Positions 28,546 to 37,205 of a DNA stretch of 64,000 nucleotides are shown here, one piece after another (position 1 is the stretch's first letter; each line of letters opens with the position of its first letter). Origin of the DNA: Tissierella praeacuta DSM 18095. Lineage in GTDB: Bacteria > Bacillota > Clostridia > Tissierellales > Tissierellaceae. A program made the position numbers and the translations under genes. The stretch covers positions 1 through 64,000 of the forward strand of contig NZ_FQTY01000003.1 in assembly GCF_900128955.1 (NCBI RefSeq), in the 5' to 3' direction. The notes under the pieces were generated by a model that was not told the origin of the DNA, ran no database searches, and worked only from the letters and a program-made list of their open reading frames with translations.

Positions 28546-29195
28546 AATAAAATATAGTGATAGCAAGAGTTTGAGCCATTGAATGTGTGGATGACATTTG
28601 ATGGTTTTTGTATGTGGAAACATATCCACTTGATTTTTTAATCAGTGGTGATGAACTGTACTTCAAAGACTGGAAGACCACAAGTAAGGGAATTTGACAA
28701 ATTTAGTAAGAAGATTAATCAAAATAATCAGGTAAACAAAGAAGAAAGACTAGAAATACAGTTTGAATTAGGAATAGTGATGGAACAGATGGTGGATTAT
28801 TATGATTAAATAAATAGGAGCAGTAACATAGATTGAGGAAAAGTTACTGATCTGATGTTAATATAAATATTCTAAGATTAAAGTCTTCGGACAGAGCTAA
28901 GGGTTTTAATGTTGGAGTATTTTGTAGAAATGAATAGGTAAAATAATCTTTATATTTCGTAAATGATGGAATCATAGGTTAAGAAAACATGGAGTATACT
29001 ATAAAATTAAAGTATGTTATCTCTTAAATTGTTACGGTGTATTTATGTATGTAATAAATAATAATAGATTTTTTGAAAATCTAAGATAAATATTCTATAA
29101 ATTTATTCTAAAAAAATTTTTTAGAGACTGACATAAGGAATATAAATGAGGAGAAGTCCATAGAAAGGATGCATTTAATGCTGCTTAAGATGATA

Positions 29196-29259
29196 TTGCT
29201 AATAATTATTTAATCAAAGATTGTTATCACGTTCTACTTGACAAAATAATTATTAGCAA
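29196..29259. repeat. Perfect 15-bp inverted repeat
   Basis: TTGCTAATAATTATT (29196-29210) and its exact complement (29245-29259) enclose 34 bases. It could be a transposon end remnant or a hairpin; no gene adjoins it. A shorter palindrome, TCTAAAAAA-A-TTTTTTAGA, lies near 29106. Confidence 0.5.
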
Positions 29260-29557
29260 TTTAAGAAAACTATAAAATTAATCAGATAAAATTATTCAGA
29301 GGTCTATGTCACGTATGTTTGACTACCTAAAATTAGACATTTTAAATATTTTGACTCCATTTTACTGATAATAGTTTATAGGATTGAATAACTATTTAAA
29401 AGTGTTAAAGTATAAGATAGATTTGTTAGAGTATGGTTTTATTATTGTACGTTACGCAAATTAACCATTATGAAAAAACACGTTTCTTGCAGGATACCCC
29501 CCAACACCCTCTACTGAAACTACTTGGCAATTTAAATTTTGTATGGAGGGATATTCT

Positions 29558-29719
29558 ATGACATTTGGAAAGAAAATAAGAGAAGCAAGAAAACAGAACG
29601 GATTGTCTCGAGAGGAATTGGCAAAAAGATTATTCGTATCAAGAACTGCGATAATAAAATGGGAACCCTATAAGGGAATGCCGGATATTGAAAATTTAAA
29701 AATGATTTCCAGACTTTAA
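29558..29719 (+). pseudogene. Truncated XRE-family regulator
   Basis: This 53-codon ORF with a good Shine-Dalgarno (TGGAGGG) starts MTFGKKIREARKQNGLSREE, then LAKRLFVSRTAIIKWE, a standard helix-turn-helix. It stops after MPDIENLKMISRL, just at the end of the HTH domain; the usual C-terminal part is missing. ISL3 remnants begin immediately after, so insertion or deletion probably removed the rest. Confidence 0.7.
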
Positions 29720-29724
29720 CAATC

Positions 29725-30556
29725 TATAAATTTTTGTATTTGTAGTACCAGCTTTAACTATTTTCTCAATTGAAGACAATGGTTTATTATTTATTTCTTT
29801 TTCCATCTTTTTACTTCAGCTTTTATTTCTACATTTGCTTTTAAATGATTCATTAAAAACTTCTTGCAGTAATCCGTAAGATTCTTTAATAAATGAAATC
29901 TATCACTGACTTGAATTGCTCCTGGATGAGAATTTTAAATGGAATTAGAATATGTAATAGAGCCATTTCGTGAAACTACCTTAAGATTTGGAAATGTCTT
30001 CCAGGTAACTATATCATTATATTCCCTAGAGTTAAGCATATCAACAACTCTATGAGTATCTATATCAATCATAACTGTTCCATAGGTTTCACGCTTTTTT
30101 ATTGCAAAATAATCAATATACCTTTTTTATATTATTCTTATTAATACTTATCATTGTTTTTTAAGAAATTGCAAATAGTACTTTTTCCTATGCTCGAAAT
30201 TCTAGTATTTATCATCTTCACATCTGATATAGAGCTAACGTTTTGAGATATATTAATTGCTTCATTTTGTAAACGGCTAGTCTTTTTATATTTAAACTCA
30301 ATAAAATCAAAAGTTTAGGTAAATGTTGTATGCTTACAATCCTTGTTTACACAGAACATCTTTCTATTGCTTACTGTATAGTCAGATCTTGAAAGTTCCT
30401 TTTATAATGTGAATGTACTTTAGTAGAATGAGTATTGCAATATGGACATATAGCATATTCACGTACTGACCTTACATTTATATAAATATTATCATTTAAG
30501 ATAGAATAATCAACATATTCTAGATTTTCATCTAATAGTTTAATAAGTTCTTTCAT
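29725..30556 (-). mobile_element. Decayed ISL3-family transposase
   Basis: Reading the minus strand, 30556 begins MKELIKLLDENLEYVDYSIL and includes the zinc motif ICPYCNTHSTKVHSHYKRN. Further pieces appear in broken frames: AIKKRETYGTVMIDIDTHRV, VVDMLNSREYNDIVTW and AIQVSDRFHLLKNLTDYCKK. All are ISL3 blocks. Several stops and frameshifts make it inactive. Confidence 0.8.
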
Positions 30557-30604
30557 ATAAAAATCTTGTGAAGAGTATAATAAATCAGAGGTTTTAAATA
30601 TAGT

Positions 30605-31025
30605 AGATAGAAAGTTTAATGATAAAAAAACTAGAAATAGCAGTAAGTGATCTGACCTATGTTAGGGTAAAAAATAAATGGAATTATATATGTACTCTAA
30701 TAGACCTTCATAATAGAGAGAGAATCTATTATTCATTTGGAAGAAATAAAGGTGTTAGTTTAATGGAGAGAGTTCTTTTGAGCTATAGATATTCTTTAAG
30801 AGATATAAAAGCATTTCATTCAGATGGTGTTAGAAAATATGATAATAAAAAAAGAAGATGTACTACAAAACTTTAAAAATTGAAGACTAAGTAGAAAAGG
30901 AAATCCTTATAACAATGCTGTAAGTGAAGCCATAAATAAAATATTAAAACAAAATTGATATATTAGAACTCACGGAGTTTTAGATCATATAACTTTCCTG
31001 GAATATAGAAAAACAATCAGCTAGA
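30605..31025 (+). mobile_element. Decayed IS3-family OrfB fragment
   Basis: The open part (30619-30876) reads LEIAVSDLTYVRVKNKWNYI, then YSLRDIKAFHSDG, clearly related to the OrfB at 146-964 but diverged. Broken continuations (RKGNPYNNAVSEAINKILK, then HITFLEYRKT) reach about 31020. Both ends are missing. Confidence 0.8.
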
Positions 31026-31707
31026 ATAAATAATAATATGATATTAAGAATAATTTTGTATAAAAAAGTTATCATTCTACAGGAAAATTTTAATTTTGCT
31101 AAAATATTTAATAACTTAAGTAAAAAAATGTCGCAACATGTTGAAAATTCAGGTAAATATCTTGTTGATATAAATGACAGTATAATACATAATTAATATA
31201 AAGATATTATTACTAATTTTATAAAAATCAGTTGCTTAAATTGTAAAAGACAAATAAGAGAAATATTGGATTGACATAATACATTAAAGATAAGATGAGA
31301 TTTTAATGACTAGAAAGTGTTACTGTGAAGATTCAAATGAAGCAAATATTCTGTTGACGATGTTAATTAACTTATCTACAAGGCTATATAATTAGGCATA
31401 AATTTTTAGAAGAAATTTTAATAGGCAAGATGTTTTTAAATGATTGAAGCACAGAATAATAAGGGAAAAGGTCCAAAATTAGATAAATTAATGTTATTAA
31501 AAGTTAGTTGACGTTCATACAAGGGCTTTCGGATCCTTAACATAATATTAGGTCGTACTTATATTATTCAACATAGAGAGGCGAAAACCCTTTTTGAAAA
31601 TAGAGATATTTTAGAGTTATAAGAAAAAGTCACTGTTTATATTATAGTGATTCCAAGTGTTAGGAGTTATGATTAACGCTATTATCATGTTAAAGGAGGT
31701 GAACAAA
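31026..31707. other. Non-coding or decayed sequence upstream of the peptide gene
   Basis: A piece near 31094-31196 reads in one frame FAKIFNNLSKKMSQHVENSG then KYLVDINDSI before a stop; I do not recognise it. No other ORF with a ribosome site is seen. The promoter of the peptide gene should be here, but I found no convincing -35/-10 pair. Confidence 0.5.
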
Positions 31708-31800
31708 ATGAGTAAAAAAGAAAAAAAACCTTCAATAGTAAAAGTGAAAGTTTCAGAAGGTCCTTCTGGAGCTTCTGGTACATGCCATTGTAGTAACTAA
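31708..31800 (+). CDS. Candidate RiPP precursor peptide (30 residues, C-terminal Cys-His-Cys)
   Basis: ATG 31708 stands 7 bases after a perfect AAAGGAGGT. The peptide has a basic, Val/Lys-alternating leader-like half (MSKKEKKPSIVKVKV) and a small-residue core-like half with GPSGASG and then TCHCSN at the very end. It is the first gene of a cluster with three radical SAM proteins, a PqqD-like protein and an exporter, the setting of a ribosomally made, modified peptide. The likely modification sites are around C26, H27 and C28. An in-frame ATG at 31669 has no proper ribosome site. I know no matching family. Confidence 0.75.
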   Translation: MSKKEKKPSIVKVKVSEGPSGASGTCHCSN

Positions 31801-31803
31801 TCT

Positions 31804-31836
31804 GAAGAGGGCAATATTATATTGCTCTCTTCTTTA
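31804..31836 (+). terminator. Attenuator-like terminator between the precursor and the maturation genes
   Basis: A 12-bp stem, GAAGAGGGCAAT (31804-31815) with ATTGCTCTCTTC (31821-31832, one G-T pair), has a 5-base loop and then TTTAT. Such partial terminators after RiPP precursors let the peptide be made in excess of the enzymes. Confidence 0.85.
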
Positions 31837-31890
31837 TAAGATGAGTATAGGTAATAACTTTATACACAAAATTTAAAGGAGATCAATAGG

Positions 31891-31950
31891 ATGATATTTC
31901 CGGTGTACTCTGGGGGTATTGATATAAAAGTTAGCGGTGAGGCTTTATAG
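31891..31950 (+). CDS. 19-codon small ORF between precursor and first radical SAM gene
   Basis: ATG 31891 has AAAGGAG about 10 bases upstream. It encodes MIFPVYSGGIDIKVSGEAL then TAG. It could be a regulatory leader peptide for the enzymes, a short second precursor, or a chance ORF. No Cys is present. The IDIKVSGEA stretch loosely echoes VKVKVSEG of the precursor. Confidence 0.4.
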   Translation: MIFPVYSGGIDIKVSGEAL

Positions 31951-31975
31951 CATGCCCTTAAAACAAAGCAAAGTG

Positions 31976-31999
31976 ACACTCTAGGACTTTTGAGAGTGT
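31976..31999 (+). other. Short hairpin before the first radical SAM gene
   Basis: ACACTCT (31976-31982) pairs with AGAGTGT (31993-31999) over a 10-base loop, 17 bases before the GGGGGG ribosome site of the next gene. No T-run follows, so it is not a terminator; it may affect translation or RNA stability. Confidence 0.5.
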
Positions 32000-32023
32000 A
32001 CTAATATAAATAGGGGGGAATTT

Positions 32024-33244
32024 ATGTTAGGATTTTCAAATAAGATAATAATTCTCAAAGATAAAATTAAAATTAAAAATAGTTGTGATTTTTATGATAT
32101 TAATGATGAGATGTATGATTACTTGAAAAGATTATATGAAAGTGGTTTTAAAGAATTTAATTGTGAAAAAGATGTAGATCAATTTTTGATTGATGAAAAT
32201 ATTGTTATAACGGTAAATTCAAACAATAAATATAATCCGTTTGTAAAAAAGCAAAAACATATTCAAACAGAATTAAATAGAGTATTTATTCAAGTTACTG
32301 AGCAATGTAATTTAAGATGCAAACACTGTTATGTTGAATCGTGTCCGAGCAAAACAACGAAATTAACGAAAAAAGATATAATTCAATTCGTAGAAAAAGC
32401 TATTGAGGTTGGTATAACCCAAGTTGATTTTACTGGCGGGGAAATTTTTATGGAAGATTATATTTTTGAATTATTGGAATATTTATCTCAGAAGCCAGTA
32501 ACAGTAACTTTATTCTCAAATCTAACAATTTTAAATGAAAAACAAATTTTAAAATTGAAGAAGTATAGTTGCTTAAGAGATATAATCACAAGTATCGACT
32601 ATAATACACCTGAAAAGCACAATGCTTTTAGAGGTGGGAAAAATGCATACCAAAAAACACAAAATAACATTAAGTTGTTATTAGATTCTGGAATAAAAGT
32701 AAAAGTTAATACCATGGTTATGGATGACAATCACCAAGATGTAGTTGAAATATTTAAAGGTTTTACGGCTAAAGGTATTATATGTAATTTAGATAACATA
32801 ATTCCTGAAGGAAGAATGAGAACTAAAAAAGAAATAAATGAGAATGTTAAAAAGAATGCGTTGGTTATTTCAACAATAATGAACTGTTTCCAAGAGAAAA
32901 AAGAAATATGTATAAAAAATATAGAGACATTTAACAAGGAAATATCAGGAGAGTTTTGTGGTGTAGGAAAATCTATGATTTATATTACGGCATCTGGTGA
33001 CGTAACATTATGTCCAAGCCTTACTGAAGGCTTCAAATTAGGAACTATATATGATAAGGATCTATCAAACATTGTAGATAACTTGAAGAAATTTAATAAA
33101 CTTAGTTGTGAAAAAAGTGATTGCGAATTTATTGAAAGATGTACTGGTGGATGCAGAGCAAGAGCAATGAGATATTTAGGAGGAATAACGAACCCTGATC
33201 CTGTAGCTTGTATTAAGTTTGGAGTTGATAAGTATGAAAATTAA
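32024..33244 (+). CDS. Radical SAM/SPASM peptide-modifying enzyme 1
   Basis: In this 406-residue protein the iron-sulphur motif CNLRCKHC uses C95, C99 and C102; FTGGEIF follows as the GGE motif. The C-terminal SPASM part carries further cysteines (FCGVGKS, VTLCPSL, CEKSDCEFIERCTGGC) for auxiliary clusters. The first 80 residues look like a fused small recognition domain (DINDEMYDYLKRLYESG). SPASM enzymes typically make thioether, C-C or epimerised links in peptides such as the precursor at 31708. ATG 32024 follows GGGGGG. It overlaps the next gene by 11 bases. Confidence 0.9.
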   Translation: MLGFSNKIIILKDKIKIKNSCDFYDINDEMYDYLKRLYESGFKEFNCEKDVDQFLIDENIVITVNSNNKYNPFVKKQKHIQTELNRVFIQVTEQCNLRCKHCYVESCPSKTTKLTKKDIIQFVEKAIEVGITQVDFTGGEIFMEDYIFELLEYLSQKPVTVTLFSNLTILNEKQILKLKKYSCLRDIITSIDYNTPEKHNAFRGGKNAYQKTQNNIKLLLDSGIKVKVNTMVMDDNHQDVVEIFKGFTAKGIICNLDNIIPEGRMRTKKEINENVKKNALVISTIMNCFQEKKEICIKNIETFNKEISGEFCGVGKSMIYITASGDVTLCPSLTEGFKLGTIYDKDLSNIVDNLKKFNKLSCEKSDCEFIERCTGGCRARAMRYLGGITNPDPVACIKFGVDKYEN

Positions 33245-33443
33245 GAGAAATTTTTTATATAAAATAATAGGAGATGAAATGTTAATTATAAATATGTCTA
33301 CTGGAGAAATATTTGAATTGAGTAAAGAGTATATTGATGTAATTGAAAAAATATATAGTGGGATAAATATTGATAATGAATGTGAGAGTAATTTGGTTAA
33401 GGAGCTTGAGATGGAAGGGGTAATTAATCTTGAATATTGTTGA
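33234..33443 (+). CDS. PqqD-like RiPP recognition protein
   Basis: This 69-residue protein begins MKIKRNFLYKIIGDEMLIIN, then MSTGEIFELSKEYIDVIEKI, matching the PqqD/RRE winged-helix pattern (beta strands, then a G-x-I/V-F-x-L turn and helices). Such proteins bind the leader of a precursor peptide and bring it to the radical SAM partner. The start at ATG 33234 lies within the end of the preceding gene; the longer open frame from 33219 is less likely. It overlaps the next enzyme by 14 bases. Confidence 0.8.
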   Translation: MKIKRNFLYKIIGDEMLIINMSTGEIFELSKEYIDVIEKIYSGINIDNECESNLVKELEMEGVINLEYC

Positions 33444-34584
33444 TAAGCTAAAAAAAATAAACGAATATTCTTTTTTCGCAGATTATCATCCTAGTAATTT
33501 TATTAGAAGAATAGCATACAAAGCGTTTACTAAAAATGTAAGACCAACTGAACCAAGTTTTGTATCTTGGAACTTAGTGAATGAATGTAATTTAAACTGC
33601 TTTTTCTGTAGTGCTGATGCGAATAAAAAGAAATCCAAAGAACTTGATTATGAAAGTTGTATGAAAATAGTTGACTATTTAATCCAAAATAAAGTCTCAT
33701 ATATACAGCTCTTAGGTGGAGAACCTACCCTTCATTCTAGATATCTAGATATTATTGAAAAATTAATTTATTCCAATATATTCGTCGAATTAGTAACAAA
33801 CGGGAGCGGAATTGACTCTGATGCAGCTGAACGACTTTCGAAAATGCCTAAGGAATTTTTAAGAATAAAGGTGAGTTTGGATTCATCAGATAAAATTATT
33901 AATGACAAACAGAGAGGAAAAAATAGCTTTCAATATGCTACCAATGCTATAAGTCTCTTATCAGATCGAGGCATTATCAATTTGAGAGTTCAAATGGTGG
34001 TGACAAATTTTAACAAGGATAATATTTTTGAAATGTATAAATATCTACATAAATATAATCTAAATTCATTTGGAATAACTATGCTACTCCCAACGGGAAG
34101 AGGTAAGGAATTTGAACCTCCTGAAATAGATCACAATATACTTGATCAAATTTTAGCGATGATTGATTATTATGATGATAAAAAGAAAATTAAGCTGGAG
34201 AAATTTCATTTTGGTTATATCCAAAACATTATGAAGGAAGAGAGTATTTGCTATGGGGAAATAGATGAAAAAACCTCAAATTTAATATTTAAGATTAAAT
34301 GTAGCACTGGAATAGTTAAAATGAACATTGACTCTAATGGAGATGTATATCCTTGTGATTATCTTAGATTTCCTGAATTTAAAATGGGCAATATATTAAC
34401 AGACACTCATGATGAGATATGGAATAATAAAAAATTCTTAGAATTGGTAAATCTTAACAGAAATGATAAGAAAGAATGTAGCTCTTGTAAGCATAAAAAG
34501 TGTTGTACAGGTTGTACAGGGCTTGCTTATGAAAAATATAGAGACATTAGGAGAAAAGACCCAAACTGTAAGATTGTAAATTAG
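33430..34584 (+). CDS. Radical SAM/SPASM peptide-modifying enzyme 2
   Basis: In this 384-residue protein the motif CNLNCFFC gives C53, C57 and C60; LLGGEPTLHS is the GGE block. The C-terminal SPASM region contains CSTGIVKM, GDVYPCDYLRFPEFKMGNI and the cluster CSSCKHKKCCTGC. It starts at TTG 33430 after GGAAGGGG, overlapping the PqqD-like gene. It is not a close copy of enzyme 1: the spacing and the cysteine-rich end differ, so the two probably perform separate steps. Confidence 0.9.
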   Translation: MNIVDKLKKINEYSFFADYHPSNFIRRIAYKAFTKNVRPTEPSFVSWNLVNECNLNCFFCSADANKKKSKELDYESCMKIVDYLIQNKVSYIQLLGGEPTLHSRYLDIIEKLIYSNIFVELVTNGSGIDSDAAERLSKMPKEFLRIKVSLDSSDKIINDKQRGKNSFQYATNAISLLSDRGIINLRVQMVVTNFNKDNIFEMYKYLHKYNLNSFGITMLLPTGRGKEFEPPEIDHNILDQILAMIDYYDDKKKIKLEKFHFGYIQNIMKEESICYGEIDEKTSNLIFKIKCSTGIVKMNIDSNGDVYPCDYLRFPEFKMGNILTDTHDEIWNNKKFLELVNLNRNDKKECSSCKHKKCCTGCTGLAYEKYRDIRRKDPNCKIVN

Positions 34585-34604
34585 AAGGAAAAGAGGTATA
34601 CGGA

Positions 34605-35429
34605 ATGTTATACAATAATTTTGAAGAAGCAACTGTAGAGATTGAAAGCAGTATAATCGAGAAAATTGATTTTGAAAAATTAATAAATGACTGCATTAAA
34701 ATGGGATTTAATAAGTGTATTATTCATATTGAAGAGGAGAAAAAAATGAAACAAATAAATAAATATCTTCTCAAATATAACAGTGAAATTGAGTTTTATG
34801 TTTATCAGGATAGGCTGTTAAATAAGCAAGAAAATCAAGAAGTATTCTATATGAGTGAGCAATTAAAGGAGGATCCAAATATAAATGAGATATTTATCTA
34901 TAACTTAGATTTCAATAAAGATAACTCCATAGAAGGTATGCTGGATTTTTTCAAGGAAAAAGAAGAAATCTTAGAAAGATATGAATACATTATTATTAAA
35001 ATTTTTTTTGTTAAGAAGATATTAATTAATATGAAACAGTTTAATGATGCATTACAGAAAATTCCGAGAAGTGTAAAAATATATTATGAATCAAGTTTTA
35101 TCCCAACACAAACTTGTATTGAACATCCGTGTAATATATATTTATGCTCTGGGGCAAATTGCCATACAGTAAAAAGTAAGTTTCCAAGAGAACTTTATAT
35201 TGATGAAAGTGGAAGTATTATTCCGTATGGAATTAAAAATAAGGAATTAACAGTTGGGAATATTTTAAAAGAATCATTAGCATTAAATCTCGAAAAATAT
35301 AATAAATCTCCTGCTCATAATAAATTCATTGAAAATTGTAGATATATCAGAGCTGAATATCTTACAATTTGGCCATTTTCTTTTTTCCCATTTGGAGGTA
35401 TTGTAAATGTCATATCAGAAAAATCTTAA
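34605..35429 (+). CDS. Radical SAM-cluster protein lacking the C-x3-C-x2-C triad; SPASM-like Cys motif
   Basis: This 274-residue protein has no radical SAM cysteine triad. Instead four cysteines occur at exact five-residue steps, C171, C176, C181 and C186 (TCIEHPCNIYLCSGANCH), followed by a SPASM-like tail (LYIDESGSIIPYGIKNKELT, then VGNILKES). It may be a partner that holds an iron-sulphur cluster or presents the peptide, as SPASM-only proteins do in other two-protein systems. ATG 34605 is 21 bases after enzyme 2. It overlaps the next gene by 23 bases. Function is inferred from context. Confidence 0.6.
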   Translation: MLYNNFEEATVEIESSIIEKIDFEKLINDCIKMGFNKCIIHIEEEKKMKQINKYLLKYNSEIEFYVYQDRLLNKQENQEVFYMSEQLKEDPNINEIFIYNLDFNKDNSIEGMLDFFKEKEEILERYEYIIIKIFFVKKILINMKQFNDALQKIPRSVKIYYESSFIPTQTCIEHPCNIYLCSGANCHTVKSKFPRELYIDESGSIIPYGIKNKELTVGNILKESLALNLEKYNKSPAHNKFIENCRYIRAEYLTIWPFSFFPFGGIVNVISEKS

Positions 35430-36276
35430 CATTTATGTAAGTAATATTTGCAATTTAAATTGTAAATATTGTTATAGAGAAAAGAGCAAGCATAATATTA
35501 AAAAAACTCATTCAGAACAAATATTAGAAAAACTTAATGAATTTAAAGAAAAAGGTATAGAATCCATTCATTTTACTGGAGGAGAACCTTTATTGTGGCC
35601 AGAGCTTTTAGAAACATTAAGAGGTGTAAAAAAATTTGGATTTATGACTAACATTACAACTAATTGTACAATTGAAATACCTGAAGAACTTATTAAATTA
35701 GTTGATAAATTTATTCTAAGTATAGATGGACTGCAAAATACAATGAGAGTTCATAGAGGAATTCAGGATTTTCATATCATTGAAAAAAATTTAAATAAAC
35801 TTATGAAGAATAACAGCTGTATAGACTTAAATGTAGTTGTAAGTAAGCATAATTTGGATGTATTTCATTCAGAAATATTCAAAATTATAGAGAAATATAT
35901 GCTTAAAGACAATATAGGAAAGGTTACAATATTATGCGTATATAGTAAAGATTTAAAATTTAAGCTAGAAAATGGTGATATCCTAACATTTAACAAGAAT
36001 GTGCAAAAACTTATACAATTATTAGGGTATAAAATTAATATTCAAAATAATATTTTCTCTAAAAATAAATTTTTAGAATTATTAGACATAGGTGCATTTA
36101 AATTTCCTATTTGGTTCGATATAACAGAAAAGGTGTTTTACACTAGCATAAAGAATAAATATAATACCTTAGATGATTTATTTGATAATTACAATGATGA
36201 TAGTCAGAAATTAATTGAAAATCTTTTAAGCCATAATAATGAATATCTAGATCCAATTGGAGGAGCTATAGAATGA
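35407..36276 (+). CDS. Third radical SAM enzyme, compact, without SPASM domain
   Basis: This 289-residue protein has motif CNLNCKYC (C15, C19, C22) almost at the N-terminus, then FTGGEPLLWPELLETL and IDGLQNTMRVHRG. After about residue 190 the sequence is divergent and has almost no Cys, so it should bind only the SAM cluster. It may do a different modification from the two SPASM enzymes. The last four bases (ATGA) overlap the ABC ATPase gene, showing one operon. Confidence 0.88.
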   Translation: MSYQKNLNIYVSNICNLNCKYCYREKSKHNIKKTHSEQILEKLNEFKEKGIESIHFTGGEPLLWPELLETLRGVKKFGFMTNITTNCTIEIPEELIKLVDKFILSIDGLQNTMRVHRGIQDFHIIEKNLNKLMKNNSCIDLNVVVSKHNLDVFHSEIFKIIEKYMLKDNIGKVTILCVYSKDLKFKLENGDILTFNKNVQKLIQLLGYKINIQNNIFSKNKFLELLDIGAFKFPIWFDITEKVFYTSIKNKYNTLDDLFDNYNDDSQKLIENLLSHNNEYLDPIGGAIE

Positions 36277-37205
36277 ATATTGTTCAGATAAAGAATTGTA
36301 GTAAAAAATATAATAAAAATGAATTTTTTAGTATAGAAAATATTGATTTAAAAATCGGGAAAGGTGAGATAGTTGGACTTATCGGACCTAATGGAGCCGG
36401 TAAGACAACACTTATAAAAACTTTAAGCGGACTTTTAAAACCAACAGAATATGAAGAATTTAAAATCTTAGGAGATGATATCTATAAAGGAAAAATGAAA
36501 GTCCCTAAGGTTGGCTTGGTTTTGAATTCAAACCAGATGTATGATGGCTTAACTGTTATGGAAAATATTCAATTTTTCTTGAAAATGCACAAAATAAAGA
36601 AAAACAAAGAGGAAATTATGAGCCTGCTAAAAAGGTTTAATCTGCAAGGTCGAGAAAGTTCCCTAGTTAATAGTTTATCCACTGGAATGAAGCAGAAGCT
36701 TAACATAATAAGAATTGTTCTATTAGAGGTTCAATTTTTAATACTGGACGAACCTACAAGTGGGTTGGATCCTGTATCTAAATCAGATGTTCACAATCTG
36801 TTATATACACTTTCTAAAGAAATGAATATAACTATTTTAATAAGTTCGCATATTATGAATGAGGTTCAAAGACTTTGCACCAGAGTTGTGTTCCTTAATA
36901 AGGGGCAGATCATAAAAGATAACAATATGGACGATATTTTTAAGGAATTCCATAAGGATGTTATAGAGCTTAGGATATCTAAAGATGAGACCAAAGAAAT
37001 GGATAAGAGGCTTAGAGATTACGGCATAAAGAAATACATTATTTGGAGTCAGAATGATAACAGCACTGCCTTAATAATGGAGAAGATAGCACGTAAGGAG
37101 ACTTTTATTTCAAAGCTTCAAATAAGTTCGTTCAATGAAAGACCTGTACAATTAGAAGATGTATTTTTCTATGAATTGTATAAGGATAGATTGGAGGGAA
37201 ACTAA
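36273..37205 (+). CDS. ABC transporter ATP-binding protein of the peptide cluster
   Basis: This 310-residue protein has Walker A GPNGAGKTT, signature LSTGMKQKLN, Walker B FLILDEPTSGLDP and H-loop SSHIMNE. An extra C-terminal region of about 90 residues resembles the regulatory tails of antibiotic-exporter ATPases (CcmA/NatA type). It overlaps the radical SAM gene and is followed directly by two permease genes. It probably exports the finished peptide or gives immunity to it. Confidence 0.9.
   Translation: MNIVQIKNCSKKYNKNEFFSIENIDLKIGKGEIVGLIGPNGAGKTTLIKTLSGLLKPTEYEEFKILGDDIYKGKMKVPKVGLVLNSNQMYDGLTVMENIQFFLKMHKIKKNKEEIMSLLKRFNLQGRESSLVNSLSTGMKQKLNIIRIVLLEVQFLILDEPTSGLDPVSKSDVHNLLYTLSKEMNITILISSHIMNEVQRLCTRVVFLNKGQIIKDNNMDDIFKEFHKDVIELRISKDETKEMDKRLRDYGIKKYIIWSQNDNSTALIMEKIARKETFISKLQISSFNERPVQLEDVFFYELYKDRLEGN

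Larger units (their letters stand above)
28450..29557. other. Gap with a partial dispersed repeat, palindromes and no intact gene
   Basis: A short stretch near 28720-28808 can be read as QVNKEERLEIQFELGIVMEQ in one frame, ended by a stop; it looks like a gene remnant. The rest is A/T-rich and full of stops in all frames. Confidence 0.55.

Noticed and set aside
28487-28681. Minus-strand ORF of 64 codons
   Set aside because: It lies over the left part of a dispersed repeat, has no ribosome site and no recognisable features.
29107-29123. CTAAAAAAATTTTTTAG palindrome as a terminator
   Set aside because: Made of A/T only and not next to a gene end; likely chance in such A/T-rich sequence.
31272-31300. 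TTGACA near 31272 as promoter of the peptide cluster
   Set aside because: No -10 box at suitable distance; the match is to one hexamer only in A/T-rich sequence.
31669-31707. Upstream in-frame ATG extending the peptide by 13 residues
   Set aside because: Its ribosome site is only 2 bases away, and the AAAGGAGGT for ATG 31708 would lie inside the coding sequence.
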